From contig CAMDNO010000026.1 in NCBI GenBank assembly GCA_945902955.1, forward strand, positions 1 through 32,769: a stretch of DNA of 32,769 bases. The letters run 5' to 3'. Shown in pieces: positions 9,157 through 17,078 of the stretch. The notes under the pieces were generated by a model. The model ran no database searches. It was not told the origin of the DNA and saw only the letters and a program-made list of their open reading frames with translations. The DNA is from Porphyromonas cangingivalis (GTDB lineage: Bacteria; Bacteroidota; Bacteroidia; Bacteroidales; Paludibacteraceae). Made by a program: the position numbers and the translations under genes. Numbering within the stretch: the first letter of the stretch is position 1; each line of letters begins with the position of its first letter.

Positions 9157-9206
9157 CCCTAAAGATACTTTGATTTGTAAATATCACATTTGTTTTAAAT
9201 ACAATT

Positions 9207-9239
9207 AAAGTGCTTGTTCGTTTACAGGCACTTTTTTTA
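9207..9239 (+). terminator. Terminator-like hairpin before the PLP lyase gene
   Basis: A 10-bp stem (AAAGTGCTTG at 9207-9216 with CAGGCACTTT at 9225-9234, one G-U pair), an 8-nt loop and a seven-T run. It is either the terminator of the exosortase operon, about 100 nt after its stop, or an attenuator in the leader of the lyase gene, because the candidate promoter is upstream of it. No ATG lies between the candidate promoter and the lyase start, so there is no leader peptide. Confidence 0.75.
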
Positions 9240-9296
9240 TTTGCAAAATCGAAAAAAAATAAACATTCACTTTAAATCCAATTTTTTGTAATCACT

Positions 9297-10745
9297 ATGC
9301 AACAAATTAAATTTTTCAGTGGCGAAAACCTGCCACTCGAATTGCACAAAGTACGTATTGTGCAAAAATTACACCTTGTACCTATCGAACGCCGTTTGGA
9401 GGCATTGTACGAAGGTGGTTTCAATACTTTCCGTTTAAGCACCAAAGATGTTTTCTTAGACATGCTCACCGACTCGGGTACTAATGCAATGAGCGACAAT
9501 CAGTTGGCGGCAATGATGCAGGCCGACGATGCGTATGCCGGTTCGCAAAGTTACTATCGTTTGGAAAAAGCAGTACAGGATGTGCTTGGTAAAAAATACT
9601 TACTTCCTGTTCATCAGGGGCGCGCAGCTGAAAATATAATTTCGCTGGCTTATGTTCGCAAAGGCAGTTTAGTGCCTATGAACTACCATTTTACAACTGC
9701 TATGGCGCACATTACCGACAAAGGCGGTCAAATTGTGGAATTGCTTTACGATGAAGCGTATGTTATTAACTCGGATCATCCGTTTAAAGGAAACATGAAC
9801 ATTGAAAAACTCGAAGAAGTTATTCAAAATCATGGCGCCAAGAATATCCCATTTATTCGCATGGAAGCATCTACAAATTTAATTGGCGGACAACCATTTT
9901 CTGTCCAAAATATGCGCGATGTACGTGCTTTGGCCGATAAATATGGTATCCGTTTGGTTTTGGATGCCAGTTTACTGGGTGAAAATGCCTTTTTGGTATT
10001 GCAGCGCGAAGAAGAATTTAAAAATTCCGACATGAAAACGATATTGCATACCTTTACCTCAATGGCTGATTTGTGCTATTTCTCGGCACGTAAAATCAGT
10101 TCGTCGCGTGGTGGTGGCATGTGTACCGATCAGCCGGAGATTATCAAAGAATTAGAGGCACTTGTGCCGCTTTACGAAGGATTTACGACTTATGGTGGTA
10201 TTTCCATTCGCGAAATTGAGGCAATGGCGGTGGGCTTGTACGAAACGCTTGACGAAACAATGATTAGTCAAAGTCCTGCTTTTATCAAATACCTTGTAGA
10301 TTCGTTATCAGAAAAGGGCGTACCAATGATTCGACCTGCTGGTGTATTGGGAGCTCACGTAGATGCCATGCAGGTTTGTTCACACATTCCGCAAACCGAA
10401 TATCCGGCAGGGGCACTGGCAGCTGCTTTGTTCCTTATTTCGGGCATTCGTGGTATGGAACGTGGTTCAATTTCGAATCAGCGCGACGAATATGGAAACG
10501 AAACCTATGCCGATATGGAATTATTGCGTCTGGCTGTTCCTCGTCGTGTATTTACGCTCTCACAAATAAAATACGTAGAAGATCGCTTGCATTGGCTTTA
10601 CGTAAACCGCGCACTGATTGGCGGATTGAAATTCGTCTATGAGCCTCCTGTTCTTCGCTTCTTTATGGGTGGTTTGGAACCAACTACTGACTGGCCACAA
10701 AAATTAATGGCTAAGTTTAAAGAAGATTTTGGCGATAGTTTATAA
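9297..10745 (+). CDS. Tyrosine phenol-lyase/tryptophanase family beta-eliminating lyase
   Basis: A 482-residue PLP enzyme of the tryptophanase/tyrosine phenol-lyase (TPL) family, which splits an aromatic amino acid into the free aromatic, pyruvate and ammonia. The family motif DMLTDSGTNAMSD (55-67), HQGRAAEN and GGQP are clear. Lys266 in SARKI is at the PLP-lysine position. Residues that distinguish TPL from tryptophanase favour TPL: Thr133 (HFTTA; TPL Thr124), Arg389 (GMERGS; TPL Arg381) and Phe455 (VLRFF; TPL Phe448, His in tryptophanase). However, the loop after the PLP Lys (ISSSRGGG) differs from the usual KKD sequence, so substrate and even activity are uncertain. Generic annotation may call it tryptophanase. 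It is monocistronic, with a terminator after it. Confidence 0.85.
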   Translation: MQQIKFFSGENLPLELHKVRIVQKLHLVPIERRLEALYEGGFNTFRLSTKDVFLDMLTDSGTNAMSDNQLAAMMQADDAYAGSQSYYRLEKAVQDVLGKKYLLPVHQGRAAENIISLAYVRKGSLVPMNYHFTTAMAHITDKGGQIVELLYDEAYVINSDHPFKGNMNIEKLEEVIQNHGAKNIPFIRMEASTNLIGGQPFSVQNMRDVRALADKYGIRLVLDASLLGENAFLVLQREEEFKNSDMKTILHTFTSMADLCYFSARKISSSRGGGMCTDQPEIIKELEALVPLYEGFTTYGGISIREIEAMAVGLYETLDETMISQSPAFIKYLVDSLSEKGVPMIRPAGVLGAHVDAMQVCSHIPQTEYPAGALAAALFLISGIRGMERGSISNQRDEYGNETYADMELLRLAVPRRVFTLSQIKYVEDRLHWLYVNRALIGGLKFVYEPPVLRFFMGGLEPTTDWPQKLMAKFKEDFGDSL

Positions 10746-10764
10746 AATCAATAATATACTTATC

Positions 10765-10800
10765 AAAGAGGATGTTTCAATTTGAGACGTCCTCTTTTTC
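10765..10800 (+). terminator. Terminator of the PLP lyase gene
   Basis: A 14-bp stem with G-U pairs (10765-10778 with 10784-10797), a 5-nt loop and a T run, 20 bp after the lyase stop codon. A typical rho-independent terminator. Confidence 0.85.
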
Positions 10801-11020
10801 TATTTTCTTTTAATTGAACTTATATAAACTCTCATTAGCTGATAATTCTAAATGAAAATTCTTTTATTTCAAAGATTATTCTTCTAAAATGAAGAGTAGT
10901 GTGTTTTGTTATAATCAGTAATGTGTTGAATATGAGTTTTTTTGTGTTTTGGCATGAAGTGTGATAATGGATTTGAAATTACAAAATAAAAATTTGTCAA
11001 ACTTAATTATTTTTACAATC

Positions 11021-11824
11021 ATGAAATTTAAAATTGGTTTATTTATTGGGATTTTATCTGTGTCTTTTTTTTCGTGTAACGAAATAGATAATGATTTTAC
11101 ATCGGAAAGCGAAGTTATTGAAGTCTTTTCAAATGCTATGAGTTCACCAGAGTCAGATGAGGCTATATCTATAGCTGATAGCGTTATTAACAAATATATT
11201 AATGAATCTGTTGTATTTAATGCTGCTAAAAGCAAATCTATTTCAACATATTCAATACCCACAGTGGGTTTACTAACAACTTATGGTATATACCCAGCTA
11301 CTTATGTTGCCGAATTTCCTGATGGTTATATTGATTCAATGGGACGCAGCATAAGTGGCAAAGTTTATTATACTTTTTATAGTAAATGGGAAGGATATAA
11401 GACATGGAAGATTGATAATCTTAAAATTAATAATGTCCGAATCAAATCATTTAGAACTATTTATAACTCTAATCCCGAACTGAGGGTAACAGCTAGTGAT
11501 ACAATTACAAATGCTAATTCTGAGACATGTATACGAAATTGGAATCGCACCCGCATTTCTTTTGGTGGTAAGGGCATCTATCTTGATAATTCTTATGAAA
11601 TCACAGGGTCGGCTACTGGTACTACGTTCGGAAATAAAGCATATAGTATGCAGATAATTAATCCTTTAATATCTGTTGCTAATTATAAATACTATGTAAG
11701 TGGAACTGTTGAAATTAACACTGATAAAGGTCGACAGTTGATCGACTTTGGTGAAGGAGCTAGAGATAGTATAGCAACTTTAACATTAAATGGAGTAGAA
11801 AAGCAAATTGTTTTAAAATGGTAA
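11021..11824 (+). CDS. Hypothetical lipoprotein
   Basis: I do not recognise the family. From the ATG at 11021 (267 residues) the protein starts with a lipoprotein signal peptide, MKFKIGLFIGILSVSFFSCNE, with lipobox SFFSC and Cys19 as the lipidated residue; the upstream ATG at 10961 would place 20 extra residues before the signal and is rejected. The rest is rich in Ser, Thr, Tyr and Asn with alternating polar and hydrophobic residues, suggesting a beta-structured periplasmic or surface domain, and ends SIATLTLNGVEKQIVLKW. Asp at position +2 after the Cys is absent (Cys-Asn-Glu). It sits between the lyase gene and a ghost copy of the lyase 3' end, has no partner genes, and is probably a recent insertion. 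Confidence 0.75.
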   Translation: MKFKIGLFIGILSVSFFSCNEIDNDFTSESEVIEVFSNAMSSPESDEAISIADSVINKYINESVVFNAAKSKSISTYSIPTVGLLTTYGIYPATYVAEFPDGYIDSMGRSISGKVYYTFYSKWEGYKTWKIDNLKINNVRIKSFRTIYNSNPELRVTASDTITNANSETCIRNWNRTRISFGGKGIYLDNSYEITGSATGTTFGNKAYSMQIINPLISVANYKYYVSGTVEINTDKGRQLIDFGEGARDSIATLTLNGVEKQIVLKW

Positions 11825-11879
11825 AAGTTTTGTATGAATTTGTTGTTAAGAATAATGAGCATAAAAAGTACATGCTTAT

Positions 11880-11933
11880 TGGACACAAAAATTAATGGCT
11901 AAGTTCAAAGAAAATTTTGGAGATTGCTTATAA
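11880..11933 (+). pseudogene. Relic of a second PLP lyase gene (last 17 codons and stop)
   Basis: In frame this reads WTQKLMAKFKENFGDCL and a stop, against WPQKLMAKFKEDFGDSL at the end of the intact lyase. Four amino-acid and six base differences in 54 bp, two of them synonymous, show that it diverged while still under coding constraint. No upstream part of the gene remains. Confidence 0.7.
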
Positions 11934-11940
11934 AATGGAC

Positions 11941-11980
11941 AAAGGCAGAAACTAGAAGTAATGAGTTTCTGCCTTTTATG
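11941..11980 (+). terminator. Terminator after the lyase relic
   Basis: A perfect 13-bp stem (AAAGGCAGAAACT at 11941-11953 with 11964-11976), a 10-nt loop and a short T run. It lies 7 bp after the stop codon of the relic, the same arrangement as at the intact lyase, and now probably serves the upstream lipoprotein gene. Confidence 0.8.
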
Positions 11981-12258
11981 TATTATCTTTGCCTTAATAA
12001 GAAATGAAAGAAATTTATTGCTTTTTTTTTGATTTTTCTTGAAGATTTATTTTCTTCATAAAAATGTAATAATTGTTATATGGTTGATATTGAGTATTTA
12101 AGGTGAATTTGAAATAATGTGAAGTTTGAAAATAAGAGAAAAATAGGTTGTAAAACATGTTTTTGCGGTTGTAAGCATCGAAAAAAGGCTGTTTCTTTGC
12201 CAACGTTAACTAAACAACACAATCTTTTTTATACCTTAAAAAACTAATACCTATTCGA

Positions 12259-12295
12259 GTGCGAGACTTTGTGAAAAGTTTCGCACTTTTTTTTT
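12259..12295 (+). terminator. Strong terminator hairpin upstream of etfB
   Basis: A 12-bp stem (GTGCGAGACTTT at 12259-12270 with 12275-12286, one G-U pair), GTGA loop and nine T residues. No plus-strand gene ends within 400 bp, so it must end an unseen transcript or insulate etfB. Its loop and 3' part overlap the presumed etfB promoter. Confidence 0.8.
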
Positions 12296-12302
12296 ATCTT
12301 TG
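12268..12302 (+). promoter_or_regulatory. Candidate promoter of the etfBA operon
   Basis: TTTG at 12268-12271 and TATCTTTG at 12295-12302 match the Bacteroidota -33 and -7 boxes with a 23-nt spacer, giving a leader of about 70 nt before the etfB ATG. Further CTTTG words downstream (12301-12350) form an imperfect tandem repeat. Confidence 0.5.
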
Positions 12303-12380
12303 TTCTTTATTTATTGTCTTTAATCTTTGTTCTTTTATCTTTATTCTAAAAAAAATTATTAACCAAAAAGTAATATAGAA

Positions 12381-13253
12381 ATGAGTTTTAAAATTGTAGT
12401 TCTTGCCAAACAAGTGCCCGATACGCGCAATGTAGGAAAGGATGCCATGAAGGCCGATGGAACAGTAAATCGCGCTGCGCTTGCAGCTATTTACAATCCG
12501 GAGGATTTGAATGCATTGGAACAAGCTCTCCGCTTGAAATCGAAAATTGCGGGTGCAACAGTACATGTTCTCACTATGGGGCCAGCACGCGCAGCCGAAA
12601 TTATCCGCGAAAGTATGTATAGGGGCGCCGATGGTGGTGTTTTATTAAGCGGACGAGAGTTTGCTGGTTCCGATACGCTCGCAACTTCTTATGCCCTCGC
12701 CTGCGCCCTTCGAAAAATGGGTAAAATTGATGTAATTGTTTGTGGTCGTCAGGCTATTGATGGCGATACAGCCCAAGTTGGCCCACAAGTTGCCGAAAAA
12801 TTGGGTTTTCCTCAAATTACGTATGCCGAAGAAATAATCGATTGTACCACCAAAAAAATTACGGTAAAGCGCCGTCTCGAACGTGGGGTGGAAGTTGTAA
12901 AAGGTCCATTGCCAATGGTTATTACCGTCAACAGCTCAGCGCCTGATTGCCGTCCACGCCATGCCAAACTCACCATGAAATATAAGCGTGCTGCTACCTT
13001 GAGCGAAAAACAAGATGCTGGCGACGATTATACCGATATTTACAATATTCATCCCTACCTCAATATTCCAGAATGGGGTGTTGCCGATATCGACCATGAT
13101 ATTCAATGGTTGGGTCTTTCGGGTTCACCAACTAAAGTAAAGCAAATTGAAAACGTTGTATTTACTGCCAAAGAAAGTAAACGTCTTACTGCTTCCGACC
13201 AAGAGATGGAGGATTTAATGAAAGAATTAATTACGAATCATACGATTGGATAG
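12381..13253 (+). CDS. etfB: Electron transfer flavoprotein beta subunit
   Basis: EtfB, together with EtfA, accepts electrons from acyl-CoA dehydrogenases and hands them to the respiratory chain. The 290-residue protein begins MSFKIVVLAKQVPDTRNVG, has NPEDLNALEQALRLK, CGRQAIDGDTAQVGPQVAEKLG (nucleotide/AMP binding) and RRLERGVEVVKGPLPMVITVN. Length fits the longer FixA-type beta subunits. It is followed after about 100 bp by etfA and then an acyl-CoA dehydrogenase gene on the same strand, a functional unit for acyl-CoA oxidation. The ATG at 12381 fits the family start. Confidence 0.96.
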   Translation: MSFKIVVLAKQVPDTRNVGKDAMKADGTVNRAALAAIYNPEDLNALEQALRLKSKIAGATVHVLTMGPARAAEIIRESMYRGADGGVLLSGREFAGSDTLATSYALACALRKMGKIDVIVCGRQAIDGDTAQVGPQVAEKLGFPQITYAEEIIDCTTKKITVKRRLERGVEVVKGPLPMVITVNSSAPDCRPRHAKLTMKYKRAATLSEKQDAGDDYTDIYNIHPYLNIPEWGVADIDHDIQWLGLSGSPTKVKQIENVVFTAKESKRLTASDQEMEDLMKELITNHTIG

Positions 13254-13255
13254 GC

Positions 13256-13351
13256 CTCTAACCCCAAAAGGGGAATTATAAACCAACTTTATTTTTAAAT
13301 AAACTATAAAAATACACTCTTATGTTCCCCTTTGGGGGCAGGGGGTCATTA
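13256..13351. repeat. Paired CCCC/GGGG palindromic repeats in the etfB-etfA gap
   Basis: The gap holds two arms in inverted orientation: CTAACCCCAAAAGGGGAAT at the etfB end (from 13256) and TTCCCCTTTGGGGGCAGGGG at the etfA end (from 13325). Each arm is itself a small hairpin, and the arms could also pair with each other across the gap. The same arrangement recurs at 14378-14470, 25768-25903 and 27155-27245. Confidence 0.75.
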
Positions 13352-13356
13352 AATAT

Positions 13357-14376
13357 ATGAATAACCTTTTTGTATATCTCGAAATAGAAGACGGCATTGT
13401 AGGCGATGTTAGTCTTGAATTACTTACCAAGGGACGCACCCTTGCCGACCAGCTTAAATGCCAGCTCGAAGCTGTAGCTGCCGGCTACCAGCTCGATAAA
13501 ATTGGTGAGCAGGTTTTTGCTTATGGCGTAGATACGCTTTATATTGCCGATGACAAACGTTTGGCTCCATATACTACACTGCCTCACACATCGTTGTTGG
13601 TAAATCTTTTTAAAGAAGAAAAACCTCAAATTGCATTTATGGGAGCAACTTCCATTGGTCGCGATTTGGGGCCACGTGTATCTTCAGCATTGTTTAGCGG
13701 TTTAACCGCCGATTGTACTTCGCTCGAAATTGGCGATTACGAAGATAAAAAACAAGGCAAAGTGTACAAAAATTTATTGTACCAAATACGTCCTGCTTTT
13801 GGTGGTAATATTGTTGCTACCATTGTAAATCCCGATTGCCGACCTCAAATGGCAACCGTACGTGAAGGTGTAATGAAAAAAGAAATTCGCAGTAAAAAAT
13901 TGGCGGGTAAAACAGTCAATTTAGAAGTTTCGAAGTACATCCCTGATACCGATTTTGTGGTGGAAGTAATCGAACGTCATATCGAAAAATCGAAACTCAA
14001 CATTAAAAATTCCTCTATTATTGTAGCTGGTGGTTATGGTGTGGGTAGTGCCGAGAATTTCAAATTACTATTCGAATTAGCCAACACATTAGGTGCTGAA
14101 GTTGGCGCCTCGCGTGCGGCTGTGGATGCCGGTTTTGCAGACCACGAACGTCAGATTGGTCAAACCGGAACAACCGTTCGTCCAAAACTGTATATTGCTT
14201 GTGGCATATCGGGTCAAATTCAGCACATTGCGGGCATGCAAGAAAGTGCGATGATTATTTCGATAAATAACGACCCAAAAGCACCTATCAACGCCATTGC
14301 CGATTATATAATTACGGGAAGCATTGAAGAAGTAGTGCCTAAAATGATTAAATACTATAAAAAGAATAGTAAATAA
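13357..14376 (+). CDS. etfA: Electron transfer flavoprotein alpha subunit
   Basis: EtfA binds the redox-active FAD of the ETF heterodimer. The 339-residue protein has an N-terminal domain shared with EtfB and the conserved C-terminal FAD domain, with GGYGVGSAENFKLL, GASRAAVDAGFADHERQIGQ, GISGQIQHIAGM and INNDPKAPINAIADY. All expected FAD-contact segments are intact. It lies between etfB and the acyl-CoA dehydrogenase gene, separated from each by about 100-bp gaps carrying inverted CCCC/GGGG repeats. ATG at 13357 directly follows the second repeat arm. Confidence 0.96.
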   Translation: MNNLFVYLEIEDGIVGDVSLELLTKGRTLADQLKCQLEAVAAGYQLDKIGEQVFAYGVDTLYIADDKRLAPYTTLPHTSLLVNLFKEEKPQIAFMGATSIGRDLGPRVSSALFSGLTADCTSLEIGDYEDKKQGKVYKNLLYQIRPAFGGNIVATIVNPDCRPQMATVREGVMKKEIRSKKLAGKTVNLEVSKYIPDTDFVVEVIERHIEKSKLNIKNSSIIVAGGYGVGSAENFKLLFELANTLGAEVGASRAAVDAGFADHERQIGQTGTTVRPKLYIACGISGQIQHIAGMQESAMIISINNDPKAPINAIADYIITGSIEEVVPKMIKYYKKNSK

Positions 14377-14377
14377 A

Positions 14378-14470
14378 CCCCTAACCCCTAAAGGGGAAAA
14401 CGGGATAAATCTAATTATTCACAAACTAAAAATAAATCCTTCTTACTCCCCTTTAGGGGTTGGGGGTCAT
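14378..14470. repeat. Paired CCCC/GGGG palindromic repeats in the etfA-ACAD gap
   Basis: CCCCTAACCCCTAAAGGGG starts 2 bp after the etfA stop and its inverted partner CTCCCCTTTAGGGGTTGGGG ends 8 bp before the dehydrogenase ATG. The pair fills nearly the whole gap, as in the gap before etfA. Confidence 0.8.
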
Positions 14471-14477
14471 TAATATT

Positions 14478-16190
14478 ATGAATTTTTTTAACGATAATCC
14501 AGCCATAAAATTTCAGCTTTCGCATCCTTTGATGCCAAAAATTGTTGCCCTCAAGGAGCGTAACTTTGCTGATAAAGATAATTTTGATTATGCTCCAAGC
14601 GATTTTGAAGATGCAGTAGATAGCTACGAAAAAGTATTGGAAATTATTGGTGGCATTTGTTCCGACATTATTGCTCCCAATGCCGAAAGTGTTGATCACG
14701 ACGGTCCGCAGGTTGTAAATAGTCGCGTAATTTATGCACGTGGCACACAAGAAAATCACGACGCGCTGAAACAGGCTGGCGTGTATGGCATTACACTTCC
14801 ACGTCAGTATGGAGGTTTGAATTTCCCGATGGTAGCTTATGTTATGTCGGGAGAAATGGTTTCGCGCGCGGATGCGGGTTTTGCCAATATCTGGGGCTTG
14901 CAAGATTGTGCCGAAACAATTTCGGAATTTGCTTCCGATGAAATTAAAGCCGAATTTCTTCCTCGTGTATGCGAAGGTGCTACATGCTCAATGGACTTAA
15001 CAGAGCCCGATGCAGGTTCTGATTTGCAAGCAGTACAATTAAAAGCTACTTATAACGAAGAAGATGGCGTGTGGTATTTGAATGGCGTTAAACGTTTTAT
15101 TACCAACGGAGATGCCCAAATTAAATTGGTATTGGCACGCTCGGAGGATGGAACTACCGACGGTCGTGGACTTTCGTATTTTGTAGCAGATAACAAACAC
15201 GACCATACCGTATTGGTTCGTCGTATCGAAAATAAATTGGGTATCAAAGGATCGCCAACTTGCGAATTGGTATTCAATAATACGCCTGCTCAATTGGTTG
15301 GTACGCGCCGCATGGGATTAATCAAATATGTGATGTCGCTTATGAACGGTGCTCGATTGGGCATTGGAGCTCAATCCACAGGCTTGTCGGCAGCAGCATA
15401 CACCGAAGCTTTGAATTATGCCCGCGAACGTCGTCAGTTTGGGAAAGCCATTATCGAGTTTCCAGCAGTGTATGAAATGCTCTCTATTATTAAAGCAAAA
15501 TTAGATGCTTCTCGTGCTTTACTTTACGAAACAACTCGTTTTGTAGATATTTACAAAGCATACGAAGGAATTGAAACGGAACGTAAACTTACTCCCGAAG
15601 AAAAAGCGGAATACAAAGATTATTTGAAATTGGCCGATGCATTAACGCCAATGCTCAAAATGTTTTCGAGCGAATATGCCAATCAAAATGCCTACGATTC
15701 CATTCAGATTCATGGTGGTTCGGGCTTTATGAAAGATTATGCCTGCGAACGTCATTTTCGCGATGCGCGCATTATGACTATCTACGAAGGAACTTCGCAA
15801 TTGCAAGTTGTAGCTGCTATCCGCCATGTAACCACAGGTAATTACCTGAAAATGATTCAGGGATATGATGCCCAATTCATTAAACCAGAATTTACATCAT
15901 TCCGTAAACGCTTGCAAATAATGACTAATTTGTTTGCAAATTCAGTTACTCGAGTAAACGATACTAAAAATCAGGAGTATTTAGATTTCCAAAGTCGGCG
16001 ATTGGTTGAAATGGGTGGACACATTATTATGAGTTATTTGCTTTTAATTGATGCCAGTCGCGATACCGAAGATCAGTTTCGCCGTTCGACAGAAGTGTAT
16101 TTGAATTTTGCCGAAGTAGAAGTGCGTCGTCATGCTGCATTTATTAAAACATTTGATGTAGAGCATGTTGATGTGTATAAAGTGCAATAA
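14478..16190 (+). CDS. Acyl-CoA dehydrogenase
   Basis: A flavoenzyme that introduces the alpha-beta double bond into acyl-CoA thioesters, passing electrons to ETF. The 570-residue protein (from ATG 14478; an upstream TTG is within the repeat and rejected) has LTEPDAGSD (174-182), the mid-domain FAD segment RRQFGKAI (318-325), and RIMTIYEGTSQLQ with catalytic-base candidate Glu437. Relative to 380-residue short/medium-chain enzymes it has a charged insertion (about 355-395) and a C-terminal extension of about 120 residues, as in larger acyl-CoA dehydrogenases of Bacteroidota. Substrate chain length cannot be read from sequence. It ends the etfBA operon, before a terminator at 16213. Confidence 0.93.
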   Translation: MNFFNDNPAIKFQLSHPLMPKIVALKERNFADKDNFDYAPSDFEDAVDSYEKVLEIIGGICSDIIAPNAESVDHDGPQVVNSRVIYARGTQENHDALKQAGVYGITLPRQYGGLNFPMVAYVMSGEMVSRADAGFANIWGLQDCAETISEFASDEIKAEFLPRVCEGATCSMDLTEPDAGSDLQAVQLKATYNEEDGVWYLNGVKRFITNGDAQIKLVLARSEDGTTDGRGLSYFVADNKHDHTVLVRRIENKLGIKGSPTCELVFNNTPAQLVGTRRMGLIKYVMSLMNGARLGIGAQSTGLSAAAYTEALNYARERRQFGKAIIEFPAVYEMLSIIKAKLDASRALLYETTRFVDIYKAYEGIETERKLTPEEKAEYKDYLKLADALTPMLKMFSSEYANQNAYDSIQIHGGSGFMKDYACERHFRDARIMTIYEGTSQLQVVAAIRHVTTGNYLKMIQGYDAQFIKPEFTSFRKRLQIMTNLFANSVTRVNDTKNQEYLDFQSRRLVEMGGHIIMSYLLLIDASRDTEDQFRRSTEVYLNFAEVEVRRHAAFIKTFDVEHVDVYKVQ

Positions 16191-16212
16191 AAATTTTATT
16201 CATTTGTAAAAA

Positions 16213-16250
16213 AAAACTCCCAAACTTCAATAGCTTGGGAGTTTTTTTAT
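16213..16250. terminator. Bidirectional terminator between ACAD and lolD
   Basis: ACTCCCAA (16216-16223) pairs with TTGGGAGT (16235-16242), 11-nt loop, with an A run before and a T run after. It lies between the convergent dehydrogenase and lolD genes and fits both directions. Confidence 0.85.
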
Positions 16251-16251
16251 T

Positions 16252-16902
16252 TCAACAAATTTTTCCATCTTTCATTTCAATCACGCGGTCGGATAGTAAT
16301 GCCAGTTCTTTATCGTGGGTAACAATAACAATGGTGAGACCAAACTTATCTCGCAGTTCGAATAATAGTTTGTGTAATTCTTCTTTGTTTTTACTGTCCA
16401 AGCTACCCGAAGGTTCGTCGGCAAGAATGACTGATGGTTGATTTATAAGTGCCCTTGCCACAGCTACTCGCTGTTTTTCTCCTCCCGAAAGTTCGGCAGG
16501 TTTATGCTCCAGCCGATTGCTCAATCCCAGGTAGGCAAGTAATTCTTTGGCGCGGACTGAAGCTTTTTTTGAATCAGTACGAGCGATAAGCGCCGGAATC
16601 ATTACATTTTCGAGTGCGCTAAACTCAGGCAGCAATTGATGAAACTGAAAAATAAACCCGATTTTATGATTTCGAAAGGCAGCCATCTCGCGTTCGTTTA
16701 GGGTCGAAAAATCAATGTTGTCGATATGTATTTTGCCGCTATTGGGCGTGTCTAAGGTGCCAATGAGCTGCAATAGAGTTGTTTTGCCTGCACCACTGGG
16801 TCCTACAATAGAAACAATTTCGCCTTTGGCAATTTCTAAACTAACGTCTTTGAGCACTTCAAGCGTATCGAAGCTTTTATGTATGTTTTTTACCTGTATC
16901 AT
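16252..16902 (-). CDS. lolD: Lipoprotein-releasing ABC transporter ATPase LolD-like
   Basis: An ABC ATPase of the LolD/MacB group (216 residues). Walker [10 protein letters not shown] (34-42), Q-loop region [24 protein letters not shown], signature [10 protein letters not shown] and Walker [14 protein letters not shown] are intact. The FHQLLPEF segment and compact length are typical of LolD, which powers release of lipoproteins from the inner membrane for delivery to the outer membrane. No LolC/E permease gene lies nearby in the window, so the specific role is inferred from sequence alone. It is a single gene on the minus strand. Confidence 0.87.
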   Translation of the reverse strand: MIQVKNIHKSFDTLEVLKDVSLEIAKGEIVSIVGPSGAGKTTLLQLIGTLDTPNSGKIHIDNIDFSTLNEREMAAFRNHKIGFIFQFHQLLPEFSALENVMIPALIARTDSKKASVRAKELLAYLGLSNRLEHKPAELSGGEKQRVAVARALINQPSVILADEPSGSLDSKNKEELHKLLFELRDKFGLTIVIVTHDKELALLSDRVIEMKDGKIC

Positions 16903-17078
16903 GTTTTTTTTTATTAAGTAGTTATTAGGTTATTGGTAGTTATTAAGTTGTAATTGAGTTGTTATTGTATCTATTTTGTTTTGTTATTAAAAAATATTAT
17001 GCAAAGTTATTTGTTTAAACGGATAATGAAAGAATTTAGTTGTAAAAAATGTATCTTTGCGCCAAATTATTTGGGCGA

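Larger units (their letters stand above)
10692..11933 (+). repeat. Direct repeat of the lyase 3' end (54 bp, two copies)
   Basis: The last 54 bp of the lyase gene (10692-10745) recur at 11880-11933 with six mismatches, including the stop codon and the following AAT. The copies bracket the lyase terminator and the lipoprotein gene. Each copy is followed by its own terminator hairpin with different sequence, so this looks like the relic of a second tandem lyase gene rather than a recent local copy. Confidence 0.75.
11825..12380. other. Gene-poor stretch with lyase relic, two terminators and a promoter
   Basis: About 550 bp without a credible gene. It contains the 54-bp lyase ghost (11880-11933), its terminator (11941-11980), an isolated -7-like TATCTTTG at 11984-11991, a T-rich stretch with a possible 12-codon reading frame (ATG at 12004: MKEIYCFFFDFS), a second terminator (12259-12295) and the etfB promoter (12268-12302). 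A short noncoding transcript from about 11998 to 12295 is possible but unproven. Confidence 0.5.

Noticed and set aside
10961-11020. Upstream ATG for the lipoprotein gene
   Set aside because: It would put 20 residues before a complete lipoprotein signal peptide that starts at 11021.
12015-12203. 62-residue minus-strand open frame in the gap before etfB
   Set aside because: Phe/Tyr/Asn/Lys-rich translation as expected from AT-rich noncoding DNA; no motif, no promoter and no neighbour support.
17049-17078. Longer start for the YgjP-like metallopeptidase
   Set aside because: A -7-like promoter box (TATCTTTG at 17052-17059) overlaps this extension and the protein aligns with its family from Met at 17079.
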